From [Clostridium] asparagiforme DSM 15981 (lineage in GTDB: Bacteria; Bacillota; Clostridia; Lachnospirales; Lachnospiraceae), in the NCBI GenBank assembly GCA_025149125.1, contig CP102272.1:1054001-1118000 (forward strand): a stretch of DNA of 64,000 nucleotides, given 5' to 3'. The translations under genes and the position numbers were made by a program. The notes under the pieces were generated by a model. The model ran no database searches, was not told the DNA's origin, and was given only the letters and a program-made list of their open reading frames with translations. Positions 42,532 to 51,306 of this stretch are shown one piece after another (the stretch's first letter is position 1; every line of letters begins with the position of its first letter).

Positions 42532-42903
42532 TTAGTTGGCAGCGGTGGTCTCCTCAACCTCTACCGCAGCGTCAACAGCCTCAGCCTCGGTCTCTTCCTC
42601 GGCAGCAGCCTCAGCGTCAGCGTTAGCGTCCTCGGCAGCCTCAGTGGACTCGCCGTCAGCAGCCTCGGTGGACTCGCCGTCAGCGGCCTCAGTGGACTCA
42701 GCATCAGCAGCCTCGGTGGACTCGCCGTCAACAGCCTCGGTCTCCTCAGCGGTGGTCTCTTCTGCAGTGGTCTCCTCAGCGGTGGTCTCAACCGCTACAG
42801 TGGTCTCGGCCTTCTTGTCGGAGCCGCCGCAAGCGGTCAGCGCGCCGGAGATCATCATTGCTGCCATAGCGGCAACAGCATACTTCATCATGTTCTTTTT
42901 CAT
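42532..42903 (-). CDS. Small acidic repetitive lipoprotein, 123 aa
   Basis: Residues 1-25 form a lipoprotein signal (LTAC, Cys25). The rest is almost entirely Ala, Glu, Thr, Asp and Ser. It has ETTAEETTAEETTAEE, then an eight-residue unit (STEAADGE and variants) repeated about four times, which equals 24-base tandem repeats in the DNA. There is no folded domain, so it is probably an extended acidic surface chain. The repeats are prone to length change. The AGGAGA site and AT-rich upstream region support expression. It is monocistronic. Function unknown. Confidence 0.75.
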   Translation of the reverse strand: MKKNMMKYAVAAMAAMMISGALTACGGSDKKAETTVAVETTAEETTAEETTAEETEAVDGESTEAADAESTEAADGESTEAADGESTEAAEDANADAEAAAEEETEAEAVDAAVEVEETTAAN

Positions 42904-43253
42904 AATTATATTCTCCTCTCTTTGGGCCTCCCTGTTGGAGGTCCGCCTGTCTCAACGACATGCTTCATCTTAGAGGACAAATGTGTCTAAAATGTGAACG
43001 CATTATGAATAATTTGGAATTTTTGTAACTGAATTATTAAGTAAATATGAATATAATTGTAAGAAAATGGGGAAAAGGTCCATTTTTCAAGGGATTCAGC
43101 CTGGTTTGAAGGGGAAGCAGGGAATATGAAAATTTTTTAAGGTTTTGGATGGATCGGGACGAAACGGCGTTTTACCGTTTCTGTGCATCGCGTAGCACGT
43201 TACCGGGCATGGAGTGAACGGTAACGCGGCACTGCTTTGCCGGATGCATTTCC
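42904..43253. other. Non-coding gap with hairpin element before glyA
   Basis: The left half is AT-rich and should hold the promoter of the leftward lipoprotein: on the minus strand TTACAA and TAATAA lie 17 bases apart near 43030-43062. From 43162 to 43248 there is a hairpin element with arms AAACGG/CCGTTT, then outer TGCATC (43184) / GATGCA (43243) and inner CGTTACCG (43198) / CGGTAACG (43219). It looks like a mobile non-coding repeat or structured element; no coding frame. Confidence 0.5.
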
Positions 43254-43283
43254 TTGACATCCCGATTGCCCATGGAGTATAAT
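43254..43283 (+). promoter_or_regulatory. Sigma-A promoter of glyA
   Basis: Consensus TTGACA (43254-43259), 18-base spacer, consensus TATAAT (43278-43283); about 55-base leader. Confidence 0.85.
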
Positions 43284-43345
43284 CGCAGAAAAGGCGTCTC
43301 GACGCCTCAAACTCACAGGGGTAAAGGAAAGGAAGGACAGGACAT

Positions 43346-44593
43346 ATGGTAAATCAAGTAATGGACCTTATTACCAGCTATGACAAGGAAGTGGGCGAAG
43401 CGATCCAGGCCGAGTGCGCGCGGCAGAGACGGAATCTGGAGCTGATCGCTTCCGAGAACATCGTATCCGAGCCGGTTATGATGGCGATGGGCACGGTGCT
43501 GACCAACAAATACGCCGAGGGTTATTCCGGCAAGCGCTATTACGGCGGATGTCAGTGCGTGGACGTGGTGGAGACTCTGGCCATCGAGCGCGCGAAGAAG
43601 CTCTTCGGCTGCGATTACGCCAATGTCCAGCCCCACTCCGGCGCCCAGGCCAATATGGCCGTGTTCGTGGCTATGCTGAAGCCCGGCGACACCGTGATGG
43701 GGATGAACTTAAACCATGGCGGCCATCTGACCCACGGAAGCCCTGTGAACTTTTCCGGACTGTACTTTCATATCGTACCCTACGGCGTGGACGACGAGGG
43801 CTATATCGACTACGACGAGTTGGAGCGCATTGCCCTGGAATCCAAACCCAAGCTGATCATAGCGGGCGCCAGCGCGTACGCCAGAACCATTGATTTCAAG
43901 CGCTTCCGCGAGGTGGCGGATAAGGTGGGCGCGTACCTGATGGTGGATATGGCCCACATCGCGGGCCTGGTAGCGGCGGGAGAGCATCCCAGCCCCATCC
44001 CCTACGCCGACGTGGTGACCACCACCACCCACAAGACCCTGCGCGGACCCAGAGGCGGCATGATCCTGGCTAACAAGGAGGCGGCTGAGAAGTTCAACTT
44101 CAACAAGGCCATTTTCCCGGGAACCCAGGGCGGCCCCTTAGAGCACATCATCGCGGGTAAGGCCGTGTGCTTCGGCGAGGCGTTAAAGCCTGAGTTCAAG
44201 GAGTATCAGCACCAGGTGGTGAAGAACGCCCAGGCTCTGGCTGCTGCCTTAAAGGAGCAGGGCTTCAAGATTCTGACCGGCGGCACGGACAATCATCTGA
44301 TGCTGGTGGACCTGCGGGGCATGGAGGTGTCCGGCAAGGAGCTGCAGAACCGCTGCGACGAGGTGTTTATCACCCTGAACAAGAATACCGTTCCCAACGA
44401 TCCCAGAAGCCCCTTCGTGACCTCCGGCGTGCGCATCGGCACCCCGGCCGTCACCACCAGAGGGCTGAAGGAAGAGGATATGCCCAAGATCGCCGAGTGC
44501 ATCTGGCTGGCCGCAACGGACTTCGAGGCCAAGGCCGATTATATCCGGGCAGAGGTGACAAAGCTTTGCGAGAAGTACCCGCTGTATGAGTAA
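43346..44593 (+). CDS. glyA: Serine hydroxymethyltransferase
   Basis: The 415-residue enzyme shows the full family pattern: [56 protein letters not shown] and the PLP-lysine motif [15 protein letters not shown] (Lys near 230). It interconverts serine and glycine with tetrahydrofolate in the cytoplasm, feeding one-carbon metabolism. It is monocistronic, with a near-consensus promoter and a strong terminator. Codon use fits a highly expressed gene. The start follows GGAAGGACAGGACAT. Confidence 0.97.
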   Translation: MVNQVMDLITSYDKEVGEAIQAECARQRRNLELIASENIVSEPVMMAMGTVLTNKYAEGYSGKRYYGGCQCVDVVETLAIERAKKLFGCDYANVQPHSGAQANMAVFVAMLKPGDTVMGMNLNHGGHLTHGSPVNFSGLYFHIVPYGVDDEGYIDYDELERIALESKPKLIIAGASAYARTIDFKRFREVADKVGAYLMVDMAHIAGLVAAGEHPSPIPYADVVTTTTHKTLRGPRGGMILANKEAAEKFNFNKAIFPGTQGGPLEHIIAGKAVCFGEALKPEFKEYQHQVVKNAQALAAALKEQGFKILTGGTDNHLMLVDLRGMEVSGKELQNRCDEVFITLNKNTVPNDPRSPFVTSGVRIGTPAVTTRGLKEEDMPKIAECIWLAATDFEAKADYIRAEVTKLCEKYPLYE

Positions 44594-44608
44594 GCGGTAG
44601 ATGAAAGA

Positions 44609-44656
44609 CGCGCGGCCAGGGCCGGAGAAGGGCCTGGCCGCGCGGATTGATTTTTT
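44609..44656 (+). terminator. Terminator after glyA
   Basis: CGCGCGGCCAGGGCC (44609-44623) pairs with GGCCTGGCCGCGCG (44631-44644); a T6 run follows about six bases later. The next 176 bases hold no gene I can support. Confidence 0.75.
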
Positions 44657-44832
44657 GAATTTCAATTCAAGTTAGCTGGTCGTGTTTTTCTTTGATTTTC
44701 TTAGATGTTCATTTATTCTGTTTTGTATCCATGTAAAACCAATGGTGTTATTTTTGAAACTGCAGGGGCTGGTTATTGTTGTGTCAGAGGCAGGATTATT
44801 CTGTACGTCTACAATGAAGCGGTTAGAGGACT

Positions 44833-45282
44833 TTAACAACACCCCTTCTTCAAACAGGACATCACATGCTCGCATACTAGCACCAGTTTCCCGTCCTGGT
44901 TGAACACCTCCAGCGCCTCGGTCACAAATCCGCGCTCGGGATGCTTTGGGTTCTCTCTCTTTTCCTTCAGCGTCACCTTCACATGAATCGTATCTCCGAT
45001 AAACACCGGATTGATAAATCGCAGGCGGTCATACCCATAGGAAAATGCCGCCGGATTGATCAGATTGGCGGTCATGCCCACCGCCACGGAAAATGTCAGA
45101 GTCCCATGTGCGATGCGTCTCCCAAACTCCGTGGTCTTGGCGAACTCCGCGTCCATGTGGTGGGGGAAGAAGTCCCCGGTCTGGCCCGCGTGAATCACAA
45201 TATCCGTCTCCGTGATGGTGCGCCCGATGCTTTCCCGTACGCTGCCGATTTCATAATCTTCAAAATAAATAGTCTGTTCCAT
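44833..45282 (-). CDS. MaoC-like (hot-dog fold) enoyl-CoA hydratase/dehydratase
   Basis: About 149 residues. The start is the ATG at 45282, nine bases from AAGGAG; ATG at 45288 is closer. MaoC features: YFEDYEIGS at the N-terminus, [21 protein letters not shown] and [16 protein letters not shown], where the Asp and His of the hydratase motif sit. It adds or removes water from a CoA thioester. It is the last gene after two CoA-transferases, so it presumably acts on the acyl-CoA they make. Confidence 0.85.
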   Translation of the reverse strand: MEQTIYFEDYEIGSVRESIGRTITETDIVIHAGQTGDFFPHHMDAEFAKTTEFGRRIAHGTLTFSVAVGMTANLINPAAFSYGYDRLRFINPVFIGDTIHVKVTLKEKRENPKHPERGFVTEALEVFNQDGKLVLVCEHVMSCLKKGCC

Positions 45283-45295
45283 AATCATGTTCTCC

Positions 45296-46429
45296 TTAAT
45301 TTTCCAAATATATTCGGTTGTCCTGCCCGATGCGCGGCGCAGGCTTTTCGCTCTTATAATGCTCCCCGTCAATGGTGATGGGGCAGCGGGTGGTGGTGAA
45401 TTCCGTGCCGCCCCGGGTCCGCACCGTCTGAAGTATATCCAGCTCTTTAAATCCGTCTGTCTCAAACAGCCGTTCCCAGGTAAACACGTCCGAGCACCAC
45501 ACGTCCGCGGGCTCCAGCAGGGAAAGCCAGTGGGCCGTGGTGCCGGTGAGCAGGTGCTCCGCCAAGACGGCCTTGATCTCGTCCCGCCTGCTGCACCAGG
45601 TCTCCGGGTCCGTGTAGGCGGCGAGGGCGTCGCAATTTACCAGCTGCCCCAGCGTTGTGATGGGCACCATGGCGATGGCGATGTAACCGTCCGCCGTCCG
45701 GTAAATGCCGTAGGGCGCGTTGATGTAGCCGTTGGCATTGTTCACGGCGGACCGCAGGGGCGGTTGATGGCCGTCGTTCAGCCAGGTGGTGAACACCTCG
45801 AACTGCATATCCATCACCGATTCCAGCATGCTGACGTGCACGTAGGAGCCCTCGCCGCAGGCGGCCCGCTTGATCAAAGCGGCCAGGATTCCCTGGGCCA
45901 GATGCTGCCCGGCAAAGAGGTCCGCCACCGATAATCCCATGGGCGTGGGGGGCTGATCCTGATTGCCGTTAAGCCAGGCCAGGCCCGATAAGGACTGGAC
46001 CAGCAGGTCCTGTCCCGGCCTGGAGCTCCAGGGGCCGGCGGTTCCGTATCCGGTGATCTCGCCGTAGACGATCTGAGGGTGACCGGCGCTGACGGAGGTA
46101 TAATCTAACCCCAGACGCTTTGCCACGCCTGGCCGGAAGTTAACCACCATCACGTCGGCCAGGGACAGCAGGTTTTCTAAATCCTCCCGGCAATCCGGAT
46201 TTTTTAAATCCAGGGAAACGCCGTCCTTATTCCGGTTGATGGAGTGGAACAGGGAGCTGTCCTCCTCGATTTTCAAGTTGGAAACGTACAGGGTGCGGCA
46301 GATATCCCCGCTGTCCGGCCGCTCCACCTTGATAACCCGGGCGCCTAAGTCCGCCAGGCGCATGGTGGCGGAAGGCGCGGATAAAAACTGGCTGAAATCC
46401 AGCACGGTGATTCCTTCTAATGGTTTCAT
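45296..46429 (-). CDS. Family III CoA-transferase (CaiB/BaiF), copy 2
   Basis: The 377-residue protein has the family N-terminus [35 protein letters not shown], the [18 protein letters not shown] segment and Asp170 in LSVADLFAG, matching the catalytic aspartate of formyl-CoA transferase. It moves CoA between carboxylic acids. It is a close paralogue of the gene before it, whose stop overlaps its start (ATGA). The pair may form a heteromer or serve donor and acceptor specificities; substrate unknown. Confidence 0.88.
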   Translation of the reverse strand: MKPLEGITVLDFSQFLSAPSATMRLADLGARVIKVERPDSGDICRTLYVSNLKIEEDSSLFHSINRNKDGVSLDLKNPDCREDLENLLSLADVMVVNFRPGVAKRLGLDYTSVSAGHPQIVYGEITGYGTAGPWSSRPGQDLLVQSLSGLAWLNGNQDQPPTPMGLSVADLFAGQHLAQGILAALIKRAACGEGSYVHVSMLESVMDMQFEVFTTWLNDGHQPPLRSAVNNANGYINAPYGIYRTADGYIAIAMVPITTLGQLVNCDALAAYTDPETWCSRRDEIKAVLAEHLLTGTTAHWLSLLEPADVWCSDVFTWERLFETDGFKELDILQTVRTRGGTEFTTTRCPITIDGEHYKSEKPAPRIGQDNRIYLEN

Positions 46430-47589
46430 GCGATCTCTCCTTCCCGGTCCAGGCCGAATTCTGCGATAATCTGCGCGGTGTGCTCGCCCAAGGCCGGAGC
46501 GTGGCGCGAATCCGAAAAGGGCGTCTCCCCGAAACGGATGGGGCAGCGGGTGGTGAAAATATCCTCCCCGCCCTCCCGGCGGACGTTGAGCAGCAGATTC
46601 AATTCCTTAAACTGCCCGGATTCCAGAAGCCGGTCCCAGCTGTAGACGTCGGAGCACCAGTACCCGGCCGCCTCCAGCAGCTTCAGCCAGTGGGCGGTGG
46701 TGTCCCCGGCCAAAAATGCGCCGATGATCTTCTTAATCTCGTCCCGCCTGGTGAACCACTCCTCCCTGTCCGTGTACCCGGTAAGGGCGGAGCAGCCTAT
46801 GATGCCGCCCAGCTCCGGAACGGAGCCCATAGCCAGGGCGATGTATCCGTCCGAGGTACCGTAAATGCCGTAGGGGGCGCTCAAATAGGCGTGGGCGTTG
46901 TGGTAAGCGCTGCGCTTGGGAGGCTGATGTCCGTCGTTTAAATAGGTGGTGATCACTTCGAATTGCAGGTCCAGCACGGATTCCAGCAGGCTGACCTCCA
47001 CCAGACCGCCCTGCCCGGTGGTGAAGCGGCGCAGCAGACAGGCCATGATCCCCTCGGCCAGATGGATTCCGGTGTAGGAGTCCGCCAGGGAGAGGGCGAA
47101 GGGCATAGGGGGCTGGCCGTCGTCGCCGTTTAACCAGGCCAGGCCGGAAATGGACTGGACCAGCAGGTCCTGCCCCGGCTTTTTGATCCATGGCCCGGTG
47201 GTCCCGTAGCCCGTGACCGTGCCGTAGACCAGGCGCGGGTTGATCCGGCGAACGGACTCGTAGTCCAGACCCATTTTCTTCATCACGCCGGGGCGGAAAT
47301 TCTCGATCATCACGTCCGCCCGGGCGATCAGCCGCTTCACCATTGCCATATCTTCGGGGGATTTCAAGTTGGCGCAGAAGCTCTCTTTGTTGCGGTTGAT
47401 GGTCTGGAAGAGCACGCTGTCCCCCATGCTTTCCAGATTATGTAATTTCATGGGCCGGGAGCCGTCGCCGCTGCCGGGCCGTTCGATCTTGATGACCCGC
47501 GCGCCCAGGTCTGCCAGCCGCAGAGCGGCCGAGGGGCCGGCCAGGTACTGGCTGAAATCCAGCACGATCATACCTTCCAATGGTTTCAT
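46426..47589 (-). CDS. Family III CoA-transferase (CaiB/BaiF), copy 1
   Basis: This 387-residue paralogue shares most of its first 40 residues and the central block (YGTVTGYGTTGPWIKKPGQD) with the following gene, and keeps Asp170 in LSLADSYTG. It follows the binding-protein-like gene after two bases, so all four genes are one transcript. Both copies keep the catalytic residue, so neither looks like an inactive subunit. The C-terminus is slightly longer. Likely reaction: activation of a carboxylate from the co-regulated sugar pathway as a CoA thioester. Confidence 0.88.
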   Translation of the reverse strand: MKPLEGMIVLDFSQYLAGPSAALRLADLGARVIKIERPGSGDGSRPMKLHNLESMGDSVLFQTINRNKESFCANLKSPEDMAMVKRLIARADVMIENFRPGVMKKMGLDYESVRRINPRLVYGTVTGYGTTGPWIKKPGQDLLVQSISGLAWLNGDDGQPPMPFALSLADSYTGIHLAEGIMACLLRRFTTGQGGLVEVSLLESVLDLQFEVITTYLNDGHQPPKRSAYHNAHAYLSAPYGIYGTSDGYIALAMGSVPELGGIIGCSALTGYTDREEWFTRRDEIKKIIGAFLAGDTTAHWLKLLEAAGYWCSDVYSWDRLLESGQFKELNLLLNVRREGGEDIFTTRCPIRFGETPFSDSRHAPALGEHTAQIIAEFGLDREGEIA

Positions 47590-47591
47590 GT

Positions 47592-48737
47592 CTATTTTCC
47601 CTCCCTGGATTTGCGGTACAGCGCGTTTAGCTGATCCAGCACATTTCCGGCGTTTCCGCCGTTCATCACGTAATCTCTCACATAGTCCCCGGCGTGGTCC
47701 TGGAAATACAGGTAGCCGTTGTAGCGGGGGCGCAGATAGGAATTGTCCAGCGTTTTCAAGGTGTCCTTAAAGAAGTCCAGAGTCATGCGGTTGTTCTCCC
47801 CGTCCAGCCATGCCTTCCGGTGTCCGGGCTGTCCGCCGTTCTCCGTGTAAAGGGTGGTCTGGATCAGCGGGGAGGCCGCGTATTCTGCAAAACGTACGGC
47901 CACGTCCCGGTCCTTGCACAGGCCAGAGACGGCCAGGCCGGTGCCTCCCAGCACGCTCCTTAACATATTTCCCTTGTAATTCACCAGGTCGCCTGCCTTT
48001 AACAGGTGATCGCAGTAGCCGCGGCGGGAGTAGTTGGTGTAGCCGTAAGCGTAGGGGCAGTAGTACAGCCCGCTGTCTGCGGCCAGAGCCTCGTGGACCT
48101 GGATGGGATCCCAGTCGAAAATCTCCGGGCGGCAAAGGCAGGCCAGACGGCGCATATTTTCCAGCACCTCGACTCCCACGGCCCGGTCCACGATGTTGTC
48201 CTCGTCCTCGAAGAAGTGACTGGTGGTTGTGGCGCAGTACATATAGAAGTCCATCAGCAGGTTTAAGGGGATCCCTGCAAATGCCACGCAGCCGGTCTTT
48301 GCCAGTTCCACCACATCCTCGAAATCGGCGGGCAGCGTCAGGCCGCGGTCCGCGAAGTAATCCGGGCGGTAGACGGCGATGGGCGTAGCCGCGTCGATGG
48401 CCAGGGCGCTCTGGAAGCCGTTGAAATTGTAGCTGATGTGGGATTTTCCCACGGAGTTGGCCTCCTGGTCCGCCAGATACGCGGCGGGCAGGTATTCATT
48501 TAACGGGAGGAGTATACCGGTGGCCGCCGCGAACCCGGCCCATGGGTGGTCGATGATCAGCAGATCGTAGGCCTTTGCCAGGTTTTCAATGGGTGCGTCC
48601 GCAAATTCCTGCAGGGAACGCTTCTCCCATTCAATGGAGACTCCCGGGTTCAGCTCGCAGAAGCGCTGGGAGACTGCGGTGATGCTGGTGTAGCCGCGGC
48701 TGTGGGACCAGGTGATTCCTTTTAATAGAACGCTCAT
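47592..48737 (-). CDS. Solute-binding-protein-like (SBP family 1) protein without signal peptide
   Basis: The 381-residue protein has the overall pattern of MalE-like ABC receptors: SVLLKGITWSHSRGYTSITAVSQRFCELNPGVSIEWEKRSL, later LPLNEYLPAAYLADQ and SGLCKDRDVAVRFAEYAASPLIQ. Yet residues 1-30 contain no signal peptide or lipobox, and no alternative upstream start adds one. No permease or ATPase gene is nearby. It leads an operon with two CoA-transferases and a MaoC protein. It is probably cytoplasmic and may bind a pathway metabolite. The ATG follows GGAGGTAAATATT. Confidence 0.72.
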   Translation of the reverse strand: MSVLLKGITWSHSRGYTSITAVSQRFCELNPGVSIEWEKRSLQEFADAPIENLAKAYDLLIIDHPWAGFAAATGILLPLNEYLPAAYLADQEANSVGKSHISYNFNGFQSALAIDAATPIAVYRPDYFADRGLTLPADFEDVVELAKTGCVAFAGIPLNLLMDFYMYCATTTSHFFEDEDNIVDRAVGVEVLENMRRLACLCRPEIFDWDPIQVHEALAADSGLYYCPYAYGYTNYSRRGYCDHLLKAGDLVNYKGNMLRSVLGGTGLAVSGLCKDRDVAVRFAEYAASPLIQTTLYTENGGQPGHRKAWLDGENNRMTLDFFKDTLKTLDNSYLRPRYNGYLYFQDHAGDYVRDYVMNGGNAGNVLDQLNALYRKSREGK

Positions 48738-48798
48738 AATATTTACCTCCGGTGATGATTCATATGTAATTTGATCGGGTTGAATGATGTTTGAATAC

Positions 48799-48809
48799 TG
48801 GTACTACCA
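48799..48809. promoter_or_regulatory. GntR-type operator copy 1
   Basis: TGGTACTACCA palindrome, about 45 bases downstream of the leftward start site, 43 bases from copy 2. Confidence 0.6.
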
Positions 48810-48841
48810 ACTGGACGCGCCAAATGGGACGATCACAGCTC

Positions 48842-48852
48842 TGGTACTACCA
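48842..48852. promoter_or_regulatory. GntR-type operator copy 2
   Basis: TGGTACTACCA palindrome directly at the predicted leftward start site (about +2 to +12), ideal for repression. Confidence 0.65.
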
Positions 48853-48860
48853 CTGACTGC

Positions 48861-48889
48861 ATTATAAAGGACGGAAAAATGGTTGACAA
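48861..48889 (-). promoter_or_regulatory. Leftward promoter of the binding-protein/CoA-transferase operon
   Basis: On the minus strand TTGTCA (48889-48884) and consensus TATAAT (48866-48861), 17-base spacing. Confidence 0.75.
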
Positions 48890-48937
48890 TAGAAAAAATG
48901 CACAAAAAAATTGAGATTTGTCTGTATAAAACGTGGA

Positions 48938-48966
48938 TTGACAATAGGTAGCCTGCGCTTTATGAT
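48938..48966 (+). promoter_or_regulatory. Rightward promoter of the RhaT-like operon
   Basis: Consensus TTGACA (48938-48943), 17-base spacer, TATGAT (48961-48966). Confidence 0.75.
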
Positions 48967-48983
48967 AAATGCGAACGGTTCAC

Positions 48984-48994
48984 TGGTAGTACCA
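48984..48994. promoter_or_regulatory. GntR-type operator copy 3
   Basis: TGGTAGTACCA, the same palindrome with the central base swapped, about 18 bases after the rightward -10 box, overlapping the early transcript. Confidence 0.65.
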
Positions 48995-49081
48995 AGAAAA
49001 AGATCGATCGAATTCGGAAGTATTCCTCAATGACAACAAATTAAAAAGAGTAAAAGAGAAAATCCATTTGGGAGGTAGTTT

Positions 49082-50095
49082 ATGGCTTCAGCATTTTTAG
49101 TATTGCTTTTCGCATGTCTGTTCCAGGGCAGCTTCGGAATCTGTTTTAAGAAGTATCAGCCCTTTTCCTGGGAGGCGTTCTGGGTACTGTTCTCCATCAT
49201 CGGCGTATTGGGGATCCCCCACATCTGGTGCATGACCGAGGTGCCGAACTACATGAGTTACATCCGCGCCACGCCGCTGCCCACCCTGTTTGCAGGCGCC
49301 CTGGCCGGTTTCTTCTGGGGCATCAGCTCCATCTGGTACAGCAAGGCCATTGACATGATCGGCGTTTCCTTAGTAACGGGAATCAACCTGGGCCTGTCCA
49401 ACCTTCTGGGAAGCTTTGTTCCCATGGTGATTCTGGGAACCTATCCCCCGGCGCGGGTGATGATCGTGCTGCTGCTGGGCCAGGCCGTGCTGCTGGGCGG
49501 CGTTGTGGTGCTCTCCAAGGCCGGATTTATGAAAAATGGCGACGGCGCGGAGAAGAAAACCAGGGAAAAGGGGACTTCCTCCTCCGTATTTATGACCGGT
49601 CTGATTATGGCTCTGGCTTCCGGCGCAGGTTCCGCGGCCATCAACATCGGCGCTACGGCTTCCAATTACCCGGTGAATCTGGCGGTGGCTCAGGGTGTGA
49701 ATTCCACCAGCGCCAGCCTGCTGTCCTGGGTGGTGGTATTTGCCGGAGGCTTCCTGGCCAACTTCATTTACGCCATGACGAAGCTCATCCGCAACAAGAC
49801 CTATACGGATTATGTGAAGCCGGGCTGCGGCAAGGCGTATTTTAAGGTGGTTCTGACCTCCGTCGTGTGGTTCTCCGCCCTGGCGATTTACGGTAAGGCC
49901 ACCGCCATGCTGGGCACACTGGGACCGGTGGTGGGCTGGGTTGCCTTCAACGGACTGGCTCTGATCATCGCCAATGCCTGGGGATTTTTGGACGGCGAGT
50001 GGAAGGGATTTGCAAAGGCAAGAAAGGTAGCGCTTTACGGAAATGCGGTAATTATTGCGGCACTGGTTGTCGTAGGCATTTCCAATGGTTTATAA
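49082..50095 (+). CDS. RhaT-like L-rhamnose/proton symporter
   Basis: The 337-residue membrane protein has ten hydrophobic helices in the drug/metabolite transporter layout and resembles RhaT: ACLFQGSFGICFKKYQPFSWEAFW, FWGISSIWYSKAIDMIGVSLVTGINLGLSNLLGSF, and a C-terminal KATAMLGTLGPVVGWVAFNGLALIIANAWGFLDGEWKG. It should import L-rhamnose or a similar 6-deoxysugar with H+. It leads the rightward operon and is closely followed by a mutarotase, which supports that sugar class. GGGAGGTAG precedes the ATG. Confidence 0.85.
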   Translation: MASAFLVLLFACLFQGSFGICFKKYQPFSWEAFWVLFSIIGVLGIPHIWCMTEVPNYMSYIRATPLPTLFAGALAGFFWGISSIWYSKAIDMIGVSLVTGINLGLSNLLGSFVPMVILGTYPPARVMIVLLLGQAVLLGGVVVLSKAGFMKNGDGAEKKTREKGTSSSVFMTGLIMALASGAGSAAINIGATASNYPVNLAVAQGVNSTSASLLSWVVVFAGGFLANFIYAMTKLIRNKTYTDYVKPGCGKAYFKVVLTSVVWFSALAIYGKATAMLGTLGPVVGWVAFNGLALIIANAWGFLDGEWKGFAKARKVALYGNAVIIAALVVVGISNGL

Positions 50096-50216
50096 TAAAG
50101 CCAAATAATTTAGACGGCGGGAAAATTGATTGAGAGAGCGGCTTTTCCGGTCAAGAAGATGAGCCGTCGGACCTGTTTCATAATAAGAAGAAAAGACTGA
50201 GGAGGTAATTTTGAAA

Positions 50217-51299
50217 ATGGGATTAACACTTGAAGATTTAAACTATGTACCGGAGATGCCGGAAAAGGTAAAAAACATTGTGATCATCGGTGCGGGCGGC
50301 ATCGTGACCGGCTCCCACCTTCCGGCCTACAAGATGGCCGGATACCCGGTAAAGGGCATTTATGATTTAAACTATGACAAGGCCAAACAGGCGGCCGCAG
50401 ATTTTGATATCCCGAACGCGGTGGAGAAGCTGGAGGACTTAATCGCCCTGGGCGTGAAGGAGGACGCGGTGTTCGACATCGCCGTGCCGGCCTCCAAGAC
50501 CGCCTCCATCCTGCGCCAGCTGCCCGACGGCGCGGCGGTTCTCATGCAGAAGCCCATGGGCGAGAGCATCGGGCAGGCCCGGGAGATCCTGGACATCTGC
50601 CATGAGAAGAACCTGACGGCGGGCGTGAATTTCCAGCTGCGCCAGGCCCCCTACATGATCGCGGCCCGCAAGCTGATCGCGGACGGCGTGATCGGCGACA
50701 TCGTGGACATCGACTGGCGGGTGGTGGAGCTGCACCCCTGGCATCTGTGGAGCTTCCTCTTCGGGCTGGAGCGCATGGAGATCAACTACCACAGCATCCA
50801 CTATATCGACTGTATCCGCAGCTTTGTGGGCGACCCCACAAATGTATACTGCAAGACCATGCAGCATCCCAAGATGACCGATCTGTCCCAGACCAGAACC
50901 TCCATTATCATGGACTACGGCAACGTGCTGAGGGTCAATCTGCACATCAACCACAACCACGACTACGCCCCGGATTACCAGGAGAGCATGATGAAGATCG
51001 AGGGAATGAAGGGCGCCATCCGCATTCAGCTGGGCCTGATTCTGGACTACCCCACCGGACGCCCGGACAAGGTGGAGTACATCACCGACGACGGTAAGGG
51101 CTGGAGAGAGCTGGAGGTGAAGGGCAGCTGGTTCAACGAGGCGTTTATCGGAACCATGGGCGGCCTGATGAAGAAGCTGGAGGACCCGTCCTACCATTAC
51201 ATGAACAGCGTGGAGGACGCTTACCACACCATGTGCGTGGTGGAGGCCTGCTACAAGTCTAACGCAGAAGGAGGAACGCCGGTGGAATACGGCCGGTAG
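50217..51299 (+). CDS. Gfo/Idh/MocA-family sugar dehydrogenase
   Basis: About 360 residues. The Rossmann fold carries NIVIIGAGGIVTGSHLPAY (GxGxxG-like), and the family Lys lies in VLMQKPMGES, with the C-terminal motif HSIHYIDCIRSFVG holding the catalytic His/Asp. It likely oxidises the imported sugar with NAD(P), giving a lactone for the next enzyme. AGGAGG is upstream; both TTG at 50211 and ATG at 50217 are usable, and ATG was chosen. Confidence 0.83.
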   Translation: MGLTLEDLNYVPEMPEKVKNIVIIGAGGIVTGSHLPAYKMAGYPVKGIYDLNYDKAKQAAADFDIPNAVEKLEDLIALGVKEDAVFDIAVPASKTASILRQLPDGAAVLMQKPMGESIGQAREILDICHEKNLTAGVNFQLRQAPYMIAARKLIADGVIGDIVDIDWRVVELHPWHLWSFLFGLERMEINYHSIHYIDCIRSFVGDPTNVYCKTMQHPKMTDLSQTRTSIIMDYGNVLRVNLHINHNHDYAPDYQESMMKIEGMKGAIRIQLGLILDYPTGRPDKVEYITDDGKGWRELEVKGSWFNEAFIGTMGGLMKKLEDPSYHYMNSVEDAYHTMCVVEACYKSNAEGGTPVEYGR

Positions 51300-51306
51300 A
51301 AACAGT

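Noticed and set aside
42601..42760. CRISPR-like short repeats
   Set aside because: The 24-base repeats are in-frame coding repeats of an acidic lipoprotein with no spacers.
43284..43345. Glycine riboswitch in front of glyA
   Set aside because: The leader after the promoter is only about 55 bases and lacks the riboswitch core.
44672..44903. Overlapping small frames on both strands between glyA and the MaoC gene
   Set aside because: No ribosome site, low-quality composition, and the minus frame overlaps the MaoC gene in a wrong phase.
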